From: JANMDS01 sp031430575
Lineage (GTDB): Bacteria; Pseudomonadota; Gammaproteobacteria; Burkholderiales; Casimicrobiaceae
NCBI GenBank assembly: GCA_031430575.1
Contig: JANPBT010000044.1
Location: 37,661 to 101,660 of the forward strand
DNA length: 64,000 nt
Direction: 5' to 3'
Shown here: in pieces, positions 40,352 through 48,275 of the stretch
Numbering within the stretch: position 1 is the stretch's first letter
Layout: the number at the start of each line of letters is the position of its first letter
Translations under genes and position numbers: made by a program
Notes under the pieces: generated by a model
What the model saw: only the letters and a program-made list of their open reading frames with translations
Database searches by the model: none
What the model was told of the DNA's origin: nothing

Positions 40352-41019
40352 ATTTAGAAAAACGTACGCAGATTTTTGGCGCGTTAGCCGCGCTTAACCC
40401 TGAACCCAAAACCGAGCTCGAATACGCTTCTCCGTTTGAGCTACTCGTCGCCGTCGTGCTCTCGGCGCAAGCGACTGATAAAAGCGTGAATATCGCAACG
40501 CGCAAACTTTTTGCGATCGCGAATACGCCGCACGCACTGGCCACACTCGGTGTTGAAGGCATCACGCCATACATTCAAACGATTGGGCTTTTCCGTAACA
40601 AGGCCAAAAACGTTGCAGCGTTGTCTGAAATTGTGGCACGCGATTTTGCGGGTGTTGTGCCCCATGATCGAGCGGCCTTGGAAGCACTGCCAGGGGTCGG
40701 GCGTAAGACTGCAAATGTAATCTTAAATGTGGTGTTTGGTGAGCCGACCATTGCCGTCGATACCCATATCTTTCGCCTCGGCAATCGCATGAAGCTTGCC
40801 CCTGGAAAAACGCCAGAGGAAGTCGAACAAAAATTATTGAAATTTGTACCTACGCAATATTTGCAGCATGCCCATCATTGGCTGATTTTGCATGGCCGCT
40901 ACACCTGCACCGCGCGCTCCCCCCAGTGTGGGAAGTGCACGGTGATTGCGTGGTGCGAATGGGCGCCGCGTCATCGTACGCGCGCTCTGCAACTTACCGA
41001 AAGTGGTGAACATGTTTAA
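40348..41019 (+). CDS. nth: Endonuclease III
   Basis: 223 residues. The helix-hairpin-helix is LPGVGRKTANVIL with the catalytic Lys in it, AVDTHIFRLGNR holds the catalytic Asp, and the C-terminal 4Fe-4S motif is C-x6-C-x2-C-x5-C (CTARSPQCGKCTVIAWC). It removes oxidised pyrimidines. It is coupled by overlaps to the rnfB-like gene upstream and to the DUF1841 gene downstream. Confidence 0.95.
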   Translation: MNLEKRTQIFGALAALNPEPKTELEYASPFELLVAVVLSAQATDKSVNIATRKLFAIANTPHALATLGVEGITPYIQTIGLFRNKAKNVAALSEIVARDFAGVVPHDRAALEALPGVGRKTANVILNVVFGEPTIAVDTHIFRLGNRMKLAPGKTPEEVEQKLLKFVPTQYLQHAHHWLILHGRYTCTARSPQCGKCTVIAWCEWAPRHRTRALQLTESGEHV

Positions 41020-41440
41020 CCCGACACGCGATGAGGCTCGCCGGTTTTTTATCGAAAGTTGGCGCAAGCGCGTCGAGAAAATGCCTGCGACGCCGATGGA
41101 AACTCTGGTAGGCGATGTGATTGAAATCCATCCCGAATACCATCGGTATTTTGAGGCTGGAGACGATGCCCTCGGGCGCGAATGGACGCCAGAGATGGGT
41201 GAGACCAATCCGTTTTTACATTTATCGATGCATGTTGCTGTGCGCGAGCAGTTGCAGGTCGATCAGCCGCCCGGCATTCGCGCTGCGCACGCGAAACTCA
41301 CCGTGCAGCTCGGTGATCCGTTAGAGGCGGATCACAAAGTGATGGAGTGCCTTGCCGAGCAAATTTGGCAGCTGCAGAAAAATAGCGTGCCGTTTGACAA
41401 CGGCCGCTACTTGGGCTGTGTAAACAGTCAAAAAGCATGA
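41012..41440 (+). CDS. DUF1841 family protein
   Basis: 142 residues. MFNPTRDEARRFFIESWRKR, EIHPEYHRYFE, NPFLHLSMHVAVREQLQVDQPPGIR and DHKVMECLAEQIWQLQK match the DUF1841 family of Beta- and Gammaproteobacteria. The ATG overlaps the nth 3' end by 8 bases. Function is unknown. DR20 copy 39 begins on the last base of the stop codon. Confidence 0.85.
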   Translation: MFNPTRDEARRFFIESWRKRVEKMPATPMETLVGDVIEIHPEYHRYFEAGDDALGREWTPEMGETNPFLHLSMHVAVREQLQVDQPPGIRAAHAKLTVQLGDPLEADHKVMECLAEQIWQLQKNSVPFDNGRYLGCVNSQKA

Positions 41441-41459
41441 AATCTGCGCCGCAGGTATT
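41440..41459 (-). repeat. DR20 copy 39
   Basis: Intergenic; perfect 20/20, starting on the last base of the DUF1841 stop codon and ending 16 bases before the next start. Confidence 0.92.
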
Positions 41460-41475
41460 CATCTATTTTTGATTG

Positions 41476-41988
41476 ATGTCAACGTTAAAGTATCTTGCAC
41501 ATTATCCCGAGCCACTACTGGCTCAGGTGCGCGCGCTAATTGCCGAAAATCGCTTGGGTGCGGTACTCGCCACGCGCTACCCGGAAGCCAATACGGTTCG
41601 CACGGACGCTGCGCTACGCGAATACACGCTCACGCTCAAAGCGAAGTACATGAAAAGCGCCATAACACCCGCAAAGGTCGTGTTTGACAATCATTTGCAG
41701 GTGGTCAAGCATGCCCTTGGAACGCATACCCGCATTTCGCGTACGCACGGCTACAAGCTGGTCTCGAAGCGTGAGATTCGCGTTGCAAGTGTGTTTATTG
41801 ATGCACCCGCAGCGTTTCTTAAAATGATTGTGGTTCATGAGCTCGCTCATCTCAAAGAGCAAGCGCACGACAAAGCGTTTTATAAGCTCTGCCATCATAT
41901 GGAGCCGCAGTACGCACAATTGGAATTTGATCTGCGGCTGTATTTAACGCAGCGTGATTTAGCTGCCGAAACCGTCAGTCGCAGCTAA
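41476..41988 (+). CDS. YgjP-like zinc metallopeptidase-fold protein (DUF45-like)
   Basis: 170 residues. The zinc motif HELAHLKEQAH lies in VVHELAHLKEQAHDKAFYKLCHHM. The N-terminal part (ALREYTLTLKAKYMKSAITPAKVVFDNHLQVVKHALGTHTRISRTHG) is unlike well-known peptidases. The ATG at 41476 is preferred to an in-frame TTG directly before it. The substrate is unknown and the cellular location is probably cytoplasmic. Confidence 0.72.
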   Translation: MSTLKYLAHYPEPLLAQVRALIAENRLGAVLATRYPEANTVRTDAALREYTLTLKAKYMKSAITPAKVVFDNHLQVVKHALGTHTRISRTHGYKLVSKREIRVASVFIDAPAAFLKMIVVHELAHLKEQAHDKAFYKLCHHMEPQYAQLEFDLRLYLTQRDLAAETVSRS

Positions 41989-42044
41989 AGTCAGCCGCCC
42001 ATATTTTCTTGAATCTGCGCAGAAAAATTGAGTGTATTTGGTTT

Positions 42045-42064
42045 AAATCTGCGCCGCAGGTTGA
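42045..42064 (-). repeat. DR20 copy 40
   Basis: Intergenic, between the convergent YgjP-like and rhlE genes; last three bases changed. A shorter match (GAATCTGCGC) lies 35 bases to the left. Confidence 0.82.
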
Positions 42065-42091
42065 TGCGTTTAATGTCTTGCCCGTATAGAT

Positions 42092-43612
42092 TTAAACGCG
42101 CGTTGCCTCATGCGCTGCTTCCACAACGGCTGCACGCGGCGTAATCTGCGCCGCAGGTATTGCAGTCACTTTCGGCTTGAGCAGTGCGGCAACTTCTCTC
42201 ACCCGCGGTCCGTTGAACTTGCGTGGTACGACCACTTGATCTGGGTTGAGCGCGTAGGCTGATTCGTCGCGGGCGTAACGGCGCGGCTGCGTGGGCGGCG
42301 GGAGCACATTTTGTCCGCTCGTCTCTGCGCGAGGGCGCTCGGCGCGTGGCGTGCGGGGTGAGCGCTCTGCGCGCCCAGAAAAGTCGGGCAAGGCTTCACG
42401 CCGTACCGCTTTTTTAAGCAGTTTTTCAATGTCAGCCAAGAGCTTTTCGTCTTCTGGCGCAACGAGCGAGATGGCTTGACCTGATGCACCGGCGCGCCCC
42501 GTGCGCCCAATGCGATGCACGTAGTCTTCCGCCACGTAGGGTAATTCAAAATTCACCACGACTGGCAGCTCAACAATATCGATACCGCGCGCTGCAACGT
42601 CGGTTGCAACCAAAATATTAATCTTTCCAGCTTTGAATTCATCGAGCGCGACCATGCGGGCGTCTTGGGTCTTGTCGCCGTGGATTGCACCCGTTTTGAA
42701 GCCATCGCGCTCAAGCGCCGAGGCTAAGCGACCGACATCCATCTTACGGCGACAAAACACCAGCACTTGCGTCATGTTGTGTGTGCGAATCAAATGCCCG
42801 AGCAGAATACGCTTTTGATCTTCGCGCACCATGTAGCACGATTGATCGACGGTCTCGGCAGCCGTATTGCGGCGCGCAACTTCGATCAGCACCGGTGACT
42901 TAAGCATTTCGTCGGCCAGTTTCTTAATCTCATTGCTAAAAGTCGCTGAGAAAAGTAAGCTCTGACGCTCTTTTGGCAGCATCGCCAAAATGCGCTTGAT
43001 ATCGGGGATAAAGCCCATATCGAGCATGCGATCAGCTTCATCAAGCACGAGCACTTCAACTTGATTGAGCGAGAGATTTTTTTGTTCGATATGGTCGAGC
43101 AATCGCCCTGGTGTTGCAATCAAAATCTCAACACCCGCACGCACGATAGCGCGTTGCTCTTTAATATCGACACCGCCAAATACAACGGTTGACTTAAGCC
43201 CGGTGTATTTGCAATAGGCTTCAACATTTTCTTGAATCTGGATTGCCAACTCACGCGTGGGCGAGAGGATGAGCGCGCGCACCGGATGGCGGGCGGGCGA
43301 CGGAGAGCTGTTGGCTTTTGGTAATAACCGGTGCAGAATAGGTAGGGTAAATGCAGCGGTCTTCCCGGTGCCCGTCTGCGCGCCACCGAGCACATCTTTG
43401 CCGTCGACGACAATCGGAATGGCCTTGGCTTGAATGGGCGTTGGGATCGTATATCCCTTTTCCAGCACGGCACGAATAATGGGCTCCGCGAGTCCCAAAT
43501 CAACAAATCGGACGGGCGAGGGCGCTAGCGGGAGTGCTGAAGGGGCGTTGGACATTGCATGCGTCTCTACTTTGTCAGCACCTTGAGGCGTAATTTCTTG
43601 ATTTTCTTGCAT
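42092..43612 (-). CDS. rhlE: DEAD-box RNA helicase RhlE
   Basis: 506 residues. The Q motif region is FVDLGLAEPIIRAVLEKGYTIPTPIQ, motif I AQTGTGKT, II VLDEADRMLDMGF, III SATFS, V TDVAARGIDI and VI YVHRIGRTGRAG. The C-terminal tail (about residues 390-506) is basic and Pro/Arg-rich, as in RhlE. It unwinds structured RNA during ribosome assembly and decay. DR20 copy 41 lies in the tail (IPAAQITP). An internal ATG at codon 20 is an alternative start. Confidence 0.93.
   Translation of the reverse strand: MQENQEITPQGADKVETHAMSNAPSALPLAPSPVRFVDLGLAEPIIRAVLEKGYTIPTPIQAKAIPIVVDGKDVLGGAQTGTGKTAAFTLPILHRLLPKANSSPSPARHPVRALILSPTRELAIQIQENVEAYCKYTGLKSTVVFGGVDIKEQRAIVRAGVEILIATPGRLLDHIEQKNLSLNQVEVLVLDEADRMLDMGFIPDIKRILAMLPKERQSLLFSATFSNEIKKLADEMLKSPVLIEVARRNTAAETVDQSCYMVREDQKRILLGHLIRTHNMTQVLVFCRRKMDVGRLASALERDGFKTGAIHGDKTQDARMVALDEFKAGKINILVATDVAARGIDIVELPVVVNFELPYVAEDYVHRIGRTGRAGASGQAISLVAPEDEKLLADIEKLLKKAVRREALPDFSGRAERSPRTPRAERPRAETSGQNVLPPPTQPRRYARDESAYALNPDQVVVPRKFNGPRVREVAALLKPKVTAIPAAQITPRAAVVEAAHEATRV
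42142..42161 (-). repeat. DR20 copy 41
   Basis: In the tail of rhlE, read as AIPAAQI. Confidence 0.9.
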
Positions 43613-43825
43613 ATTTTGTAAATTTTACTCTCGGAGCGGGTAAAATGCTGCGTTCCTGAAGAGTTTCAATATTTCTCGTCACCAAACCCGTCGCATGCTT
43701 TTTGATCACGACAATCCGGTGGCAACGGCACACAACGCTAAATTACGCGCGCTGCCCTTCTCAAAATCTTGCCCCGCGTCCACCCTATGGATGCTAAGTG
43801 GTTGTTATCGAAAGTATTTCTGTCT

Positions 43826-45646
43826 ATGTCTGACCTCGCACTGCGCAACATCGCCATCATCGCCCACGTTGATCACGGCAAAACCACCCTTGTTGATTGC
43901 TTGCTCAATCAATCCGGCACTTTCGCTTCCCACGAAAAAGTGGTCGAGCGGGTCATGGATAGCAACGATATCGAAAAAGAGCGGGGCATTACGATTTTGG
44001 CAAAAAATTGCGCCTTAACATGGAAGGGCACTCGAATCAACGTCGTAGACACTCCGGGCCACGCCGATTTCGGCGGTGAAGTCGAGCGCGTATTGTCAAT
44101 GGTCGATGGCGTGTTGCTCGTCGTCGATGCGGTTGAAGGCCCCATGCCGCAAACCCGCTTCGTGACTAAAAAAGCGCTTGCGTTAGGCCATAAAGCGATT
44201 GTGGTGATCAATAAAGTTGATCGCCCGGGCGCGCGCCCGGATTGGGTGGTCAACCAAACCTTTGATTTGTTTGACAAACTCGGTGCGACTGAAGAGCAGC
44301 TTGATTTTCGTGTGGTGTATGCGTCTGCGCTCAATGGCTGGGCTTCGCTTTCGAGCACCGGTGTCGGCGAAAATATGGATCCACTTTTTCAAACGGTGCT
44401 TGAGCATATTCCCGCGCCGGATGTGGAAATGGACGCACCATTGCAGCTGCAAATTTCCGCGCTCGATTACAACTCCTACGTTGGTCGAATCGGCATCGGT
44501 CGCATTCGAAAAGGTACCGTTAAATCGGGCCAACAAGTCACCCTTGCCTACGGCGACGAAATGCGCGGTAACGCAAAAGTCGCGCAAGTGCTGACTTTCA
44601 GCGGCCTTACGCGCGTGCCGACCGAGTTCGCAACCGCGGGCGATATTGTCGCGGTAACAGGCGTTGAAGGGGTGAATATCGGCGTGACCTTGTGCGCGCT
44701 CGGTCAACCACAAGGCTTGCCACCGATTGCAGTGGACGAACCGACGTTGACCATGAATTTCCAAGTCAATAATTCACCTTTAGCCGGTCGCGAAGGCAAA
44801 TACGTGACCTCGCGCCAGATCCGTGAGCGCTTGGATCGTGAGTTGCAAAGCAACGTGGCATTGCGCGTGGAAGAAACCGGAGATGCTGATAGCTTTCGCG
44901 TTTCCGGGCGTGGCGAATTGCACTTAACGATTTTGGTTGAAAACATGCGTCGCGAAGGCTACGAGTTGGCCGTATCAAAGCCGCGCGTATTGTTCCGTCA
45001 AGTCGGCGACGAAACCCAAGAGCCGTTTGAAGCGCTGACCGTCGACGTTGAGGAAGCCCATCAGGGGGGTGTGATGGAAGCGCTCGGCATGCGCTGTGGC
45101 GATCTGCAAGATTTCGTAAACGACGGTAACGGGCGCGTGCGCTTGGATTACCGCATCCCCGCGCGCGGTCTCATTGGATTCCAAAATGAATTCATGAACT
45201 TAACGCGTGGCACGGGCTTGATGAGCCATATTTTTGATAGCTATGCTGCGATGCGTGGTGATATTCCGGGGCGTCGTAATGGCGTGCTGGTAAGTCAAAA
45301 CGATGGTGAAGCGGTTGCCTTTTCGCTCTTCAATTTGCAGGCGCGTGGCCGCATGTTTGTCAGCCCGGGCGAGAAAGTCTATGAAGGCATGCTCATCGGC
45401 ATTCACTCGCGTGACAACGATTTGATCGTCAATCCAGTTAAAGGCAAGCAGCTGACTAATGTGCGCTCAGCCGGTAAAGATGAAAATTTGATTCTCACGC
45501 CGCCAATTGAATTGACGCTCGAATACGCAGTGGAATTCATCGAAGACGACGAGCTCGTGGAGGTTACGCCGCAGAATATTCGTTTGCGTAAACGCTATCT
45601 GAAAGAGCACGAGCGCAAAGCGGCGAGCCGCGATGTCGGTGCGTAA
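43826..45646 (+). CDS. typA: Translational GTPase TypA/BipA
   Basis: 606 residues. The G domain has AHVDHGKTTLVD (G1), RGITILAKN (G2), DTPGHADFG (G3), NKVDRPGARPDWV (G4). The elongation-factor-like domains and C-terminal GLIGFQNEFMNLTRGTGLMSH and VTPQNIRLRKRYL follow. MSDLALRNIAIIAHVDHGKTT sets the start at 43826; upstream in-frame codons extend beyond the family. It binds ribosomes under stress. No DR20 copy lies inside. Confidence 0.96.
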   Translation: MSDLALRNIAIIAHVDHGKTTLVDCLLNQSGTFASHEKVVERVMDSNDIEKERGITILAKNCALTWKGTRINVVDTPGHADFGGEVERVLSMVDGVLLVVDAVEGPMPQTRFVTKKALALGHKAIVVINKVDRPGARPDWVVNQTFDLFDKLGATEEQLDFRVVYASALNGWASLSSTGVGENMDPLFQTVLEHIPAPDVEMDAPLQLQISALDYNSYVGRIGIGRIRKGTVKSGQQVTLAYGDEMRGNAKVAQVLTFSGLTRVPTEFATAGDIVAVTGVEGVNIGVTLCALGQPQGLPPIAVDEPTLTMNFQVNNSPLAGREGKYVTSRQIRERLDRELQSNVALRVEETGDADSFRVSGRGELHLTILVENMRREGYELAVSKPRVLFRQVGDETQEPFEALTVDVEEAHQGGVMEALGMRCGDLQDFVNDGNGRVRLDYRIPARGLIGFQNEFMNLTRGTGLMSHIFDSYAAMRGDIPGRRNGVLVSQNDGEAVAFSLFNLQARGRMFVSPGEKVYEGMLIGIHSRDNDLIVNPVKGKQLTNVRSAGKDENLILTPPIELTLEYAVEFIEDDELVEVTPQNIRLRKRYLKEHERKAASRDVGA

Positions 45647-45665
45647 ATCTTTTTGAGAAAAACCC

Positions 45666-45698
45666 AATACCTGCGGCGCAGATTTAGCGCTGCAGGCA
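45666..45698. repeat. DR20 copy 42 with a partial inverted arm
   Basis: A perfect '+' copy (45666-45685) followed by GCGCTGCAGG, so 45670-45679 can pair with 45687-45696 (one G-T). It lies between typA and the terminator at 45702. Confidence 0.85.
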
Positions 45699-45701
45699 AT
45701 C

Positions 45702-45729
45702 AAAAAACCCGGCACTTGCCGGGTTTTTT
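45702..45729. terminator. Bidirectional rho-independent terminator
   Basis: A6CCCGGC and GCCGGGT6 form a GC stem flanked by A6 and T6. It serves typA ('+') and the convergent YHS lipoprotein gene ('-'). Confidence 0.92.
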
Positions 45730-45745
45730 GATGGCGTGACGATCT

Positions 45746-46411
45746 TTAATCAGGGTAGCCCAGCGCGGGCTGACCGAAACCTTCTGCCGCGCGCCATCCC
45801 GGCGATTTCATGAATAGATTGGCAATCATTCCACCCGGATCGTAGGTCAATCGCTTACCCGGGTTTTGGCGCGCGTATTCTGCACTCAGCGCTGCGCTGG
45901 TGCGATACCAAGATACTTTATTGGCGTACGCAGCGAGCGTTGCGCCACGCCAACCCTTTTCGCGAATTTCAGGCCAGACGCGATCTGCGTTTGCGATATT
46001 TTCATCCCGGTGCAATTTCCACATTTCGCGACCCAAAATGTCGCCGAAGATAAATAGTCGGCCGCCGATGATTTCAAATTCGGTTGGATCACTGCCGAGC
46101 TTGATCTTGTAGGGCGCGCCGTTGGCACAAAAACCTGCGTATTGTGGTTCGTATTTCGCGGGCGATTGATCGAAAAGCTGTTTGTGTTGGGTGCTCTCAA
46201 AGTAGTAGGTGCGCTCGGGCAGCGTCGTTGAAATTTCCTTTTTGCCGCGGGTCGGTATGCCGCGCGTGAAATAGGCGACCGGATCATGGCCAAGAAGCAT
46301 GACCGCTTCGCTGCGCGGGTTGTGTGTGGTCGCAAAGCGCGTGCCACACGCGCTTAACATGGCCATCAACATCAACGAAACGCACAATCGCAATATTTTT
46401 TGGTTATGCAT
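45746..46411 (-). CDS. YHS-domain lipoprotein
   Basis: 221 residues. The lipobox MLSAC follows a hydrophobic stretch. GHDPVAYFTRGIPTRGKKEISTTLPERTYYFESTQHKQLFDQSPAKYEPQYAGFCANG is the YHS-like fold, with a single cysteine in GFCANG. The rest has no clear match. The function is unknown; YHS domains often bind metal or redox partners. The location is the periplasmic face. Confidence 0.8.
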   Translation of the reverse strand: MHNQKILRLCVSLMLMAMLSACGTRFATTHNPRSEAVMLLGHDPVAYFTRGIPTRGKKEISTTLPERTYYFESTQHKQLFDQSPAKYEPQYAGFCANGAPYKIKLGSDPTEFEIIGGRLFIFGDILGREMWKLHRDENIANADRVWPEIREKGWRGATLAAYANKVSWYRTSAALSAEYARQNPGKRLTYDPGGMIANLFMKSPGWRAAEGFGQPALGYPD

Positions 46412-46428
46412 GTGATGCCCTCCAAAGC

Positions 46429-47445
46429 CTACAAAATAATGGGCTCAGGCTTCAGCTTAACACCAAATTTAGTCTCGACACCCGCCTGCACCTCTTGCGC
46501 AAGCGCCCACAGGGCGTCGCCGGTTGCATTGCCGTGATTGACTAACACGAGCGCGTGCTGGGCGTGCACGGCGGCATCACCGTGCCGTACGCCCTTAAAG
46601 CCGGCATGCTCAATCAACCACGCGGCGGGGATTTTCATCCAACCATCGTCGTCTGGGTAGTGGGGCATTGCTGGATTTTGATCGCGTAGCGCTAAAAACT
46701 GCGCCGCAGGTATGACTGGATTTTTAAAAAAACTACCCGCATTGCCGAGCAAGACTGGGTCGGGGAGCTTACGCATGCGGATTTCGGCTACCGCTTGGCT
46801 GACATCAAGCGCGCTCGGATTCAGGATGCCTTTCGCAATGAGCGCCTTGCGCAGATCGCCGTAATCGAGCTTGAATTTAGGAGACCGAGAAAGTTTGAAA
46901 CGCACGCGGCGCACGATCCATTGCCGTCCGGCAAAGCTCTTGAAATAACTGTTGCGGTAAGAAAATGCACACTCTTCGGCGCCAAAGCGACGAGTCTCGC
47001 CCGTCTCAATGGAAATCGCATCGCAGCTGTGAAAACTCTCTTTAAGCTCAACGCCATAGGCACCAATGTTTTGAATCGGTGCGGCACCAACTGAGCCGTG
47101 GATGAGCGTTAAATTTTCTAAGCCGCAGTAACCTCTGTTGATTGTCCACATCACGAAGGCATGCCACGATTCACCCGCCATCGCCTCGACGACATCTTCA
47201 TCGAGCACCCGCATTCCCTGCGTGGCAATATGCAGCACGCAGCCATCATAATCTTTGGTCAACAGCAAATTGCTGCCGCCACCGAGCACGAAAACACCAC
47301 GCTCACCCGCGTGTGAGCGCGCAAGTTGGATCGCCTCGGGGAATGATGCATCATCGGTAACTCGCAAATAATGCGCCGCCCGCGCTGCAACCCCGAACGA
47401 GTTAAGCGCAGTCAGGTCATAATTGGATTCGAGGTTTAATGGCAC
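46429..47445 (-). CDS. murB: UDP-N-acetylenolpyruvoylglucosamine reductase
   Basis: 338 residues, type I MurB. The FAD site has VFVLGGGSNLLLTKDYDG, the middle GSVGAAPIQNIGAYGVELKE, the catalytic region AEECAFSYRNSYFK, and the C-terminal NPVIPAAQFLALRDQNP and WLIEHAGFKG. It makes UDP-MurNAc for peptidoglycan. DR20 copy 43 occupies the same number of residues as E. coli NPVVSAETAKALLSQFP. The 5' end is 14 bases from the divergent msrA start. Confidence 0.95.
   Translation of the reverse strand: MPLNLESNYDLTALNSFGVAARAAHYLRVTDDASFPEAIQLARSHAGERGVFVLGGGSNLLLTKDYDGCVLHIATQGMRVLDEDVVEAMAGESWHAFVMWTINRGYCGLENLTLIHGSVGAAPIQNIGAYGVELKESFHSCDAISIETGETRRFGAEECAFSYRNSYFKSFAGRQWIVRRVRFKLSRSPKFKLDYGDLRKALIAKGILNPSALDVSQAVAEIRMRKLPDPVLLGNAGSFFKNPVIPAAQFLALRDQNPAMPHYPDDDGWMKIPAAWLIEHAGFKGVRHGDAAVHAQHALVLVNHGNATGDALWALAQEVQAGVETKFGVKLKPEPIIL
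46695..46714 (-). repeat. DR20 copy 43
   Basis: Inside murB, read as VIPAAQF. Confidence 0.88.
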
Positions 47446-47459
47446 AACAAGGCGGTCTT

Positions 47460-48098
47460 ATGTTTTTTGGTTTAGGCAAATCCCGGGATTTACTCCCAGC
47501 GTCGCAGGTGCTCCCTGGTCGAGCGCAAGCAATGACCGTAGTCGATCGTCATGCCGTGAACGGCAACCCGATCAAGCATGCGTTTTTACCTGAAATGCAA
47601 CGTGCTGTCTTTGGTTTGGGGTGCTTTTGGGGTGCTGAGCGCATATTTTGGAAGACCCCGGGCGTTTATTCCACCGCAGTGGGCTACGCCGGTGGGCAAA
47701 CGCCCAACCCGACGTATCACGAAGTCTGCAGCGGGCGCACCAATCATACCGAGGTCGTTCTGGTCGTTTTTGATCCTGCAAAAATTTCGTATAACGCCTT
47801 ACTCACGGTATTTTGGGAATCGCACGATCCTACGCAGGGGATGCGTCAAGGCAACGATACCGGTACGCAATACCGCTCTGCCATTTTTACGTTTGGTGAC
47901 GACCAATATGCGGCTGCGTTGGCGAGTCAAGCCGCGTTTCAAAGCGCGCTTAGCGCGCAAAATTACCCGACGATTACCACTGAGATCGCGCCGGCCCAGG
48001 AGTTTTATTACGCTGAAACCGATCATCAGCAATATTTACATAAAAACCCAAGCGGATACTGTGGCATCGGCGGAACGGGCGTACGTTGTACAGGCTAA
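47460..48098 (+). CDS. msrA: Peptide methionine sulfoxide reductase MsrA
   Basis: 212 residues. The active site is GCFWGAER; VGYAGGQTPNPTYHEVCSGRTNHTE, GNDTGTQYRSAI and DHQQYLHKNPSGYCGIGG are conserved. The long N-terminus (MFFGLGKSRDLLPASQVLPGR) matches E. coli MsrA, which supports the start at 47460 despite its closeness to murB. It repairs S-Met sulfoxide. DR20 copy 44 begins on the stop codon. Confidence 0.94.
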   Translation: MFFGLGKSRDLLPASQVLPGRAQAMTVVDRHAVNGNPIKHAFLPEMQRAVFGLGCFWGAERIFWKTPGVYSTAVGYAGGQTPNPTYHEVCSGRTNHTEVVLVVFDPAKISYNALLTVFWESHDPTQGMRQGNDTGTQYRSAIFTFGDDQYAAALASQAAFQSALSAQNYPTITTEIAPAQEFYYAETDHQQYLHKNPSGYCGIGGTGVRCTG

Positions 48099-48116
48099 AT
48101 CTGCGCCGCAGGTATC
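48097..48116 (-). repeat. DR20 copy 44
   Basis: Intergenic, overlapping the last two bases of the msrA stop codon; last base changed. Confidence 0.88.
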
Positions 48117-48232
48117 CTTAAATTTGCCATTAATTCGTGGCGAAGTCAGTGATTTTTGCCTGAGCCCAACGGCGATGCGAGGGTATCGTAGCGGCGCGCA
48201 CGCTCTTCAATGACGCTCTTCAATGGGCAGTC

Positions 48233-48264
48233 AAAAAAAAGGCTTCATCCGATCCGTTTGAAGC
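48233..48264 (-). terminator. Rho-independent terminator of the moxR-DUF58-tgpA operon
   Basis: On '-', GCTTCA/TGAAGC with an 11-base loop is followed by CCT8 (48240-48233), immediately after the tgpA-like stop codon. Confidence 0.85.
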
Positions 48265-48275
48265 GTAATCGTGTC

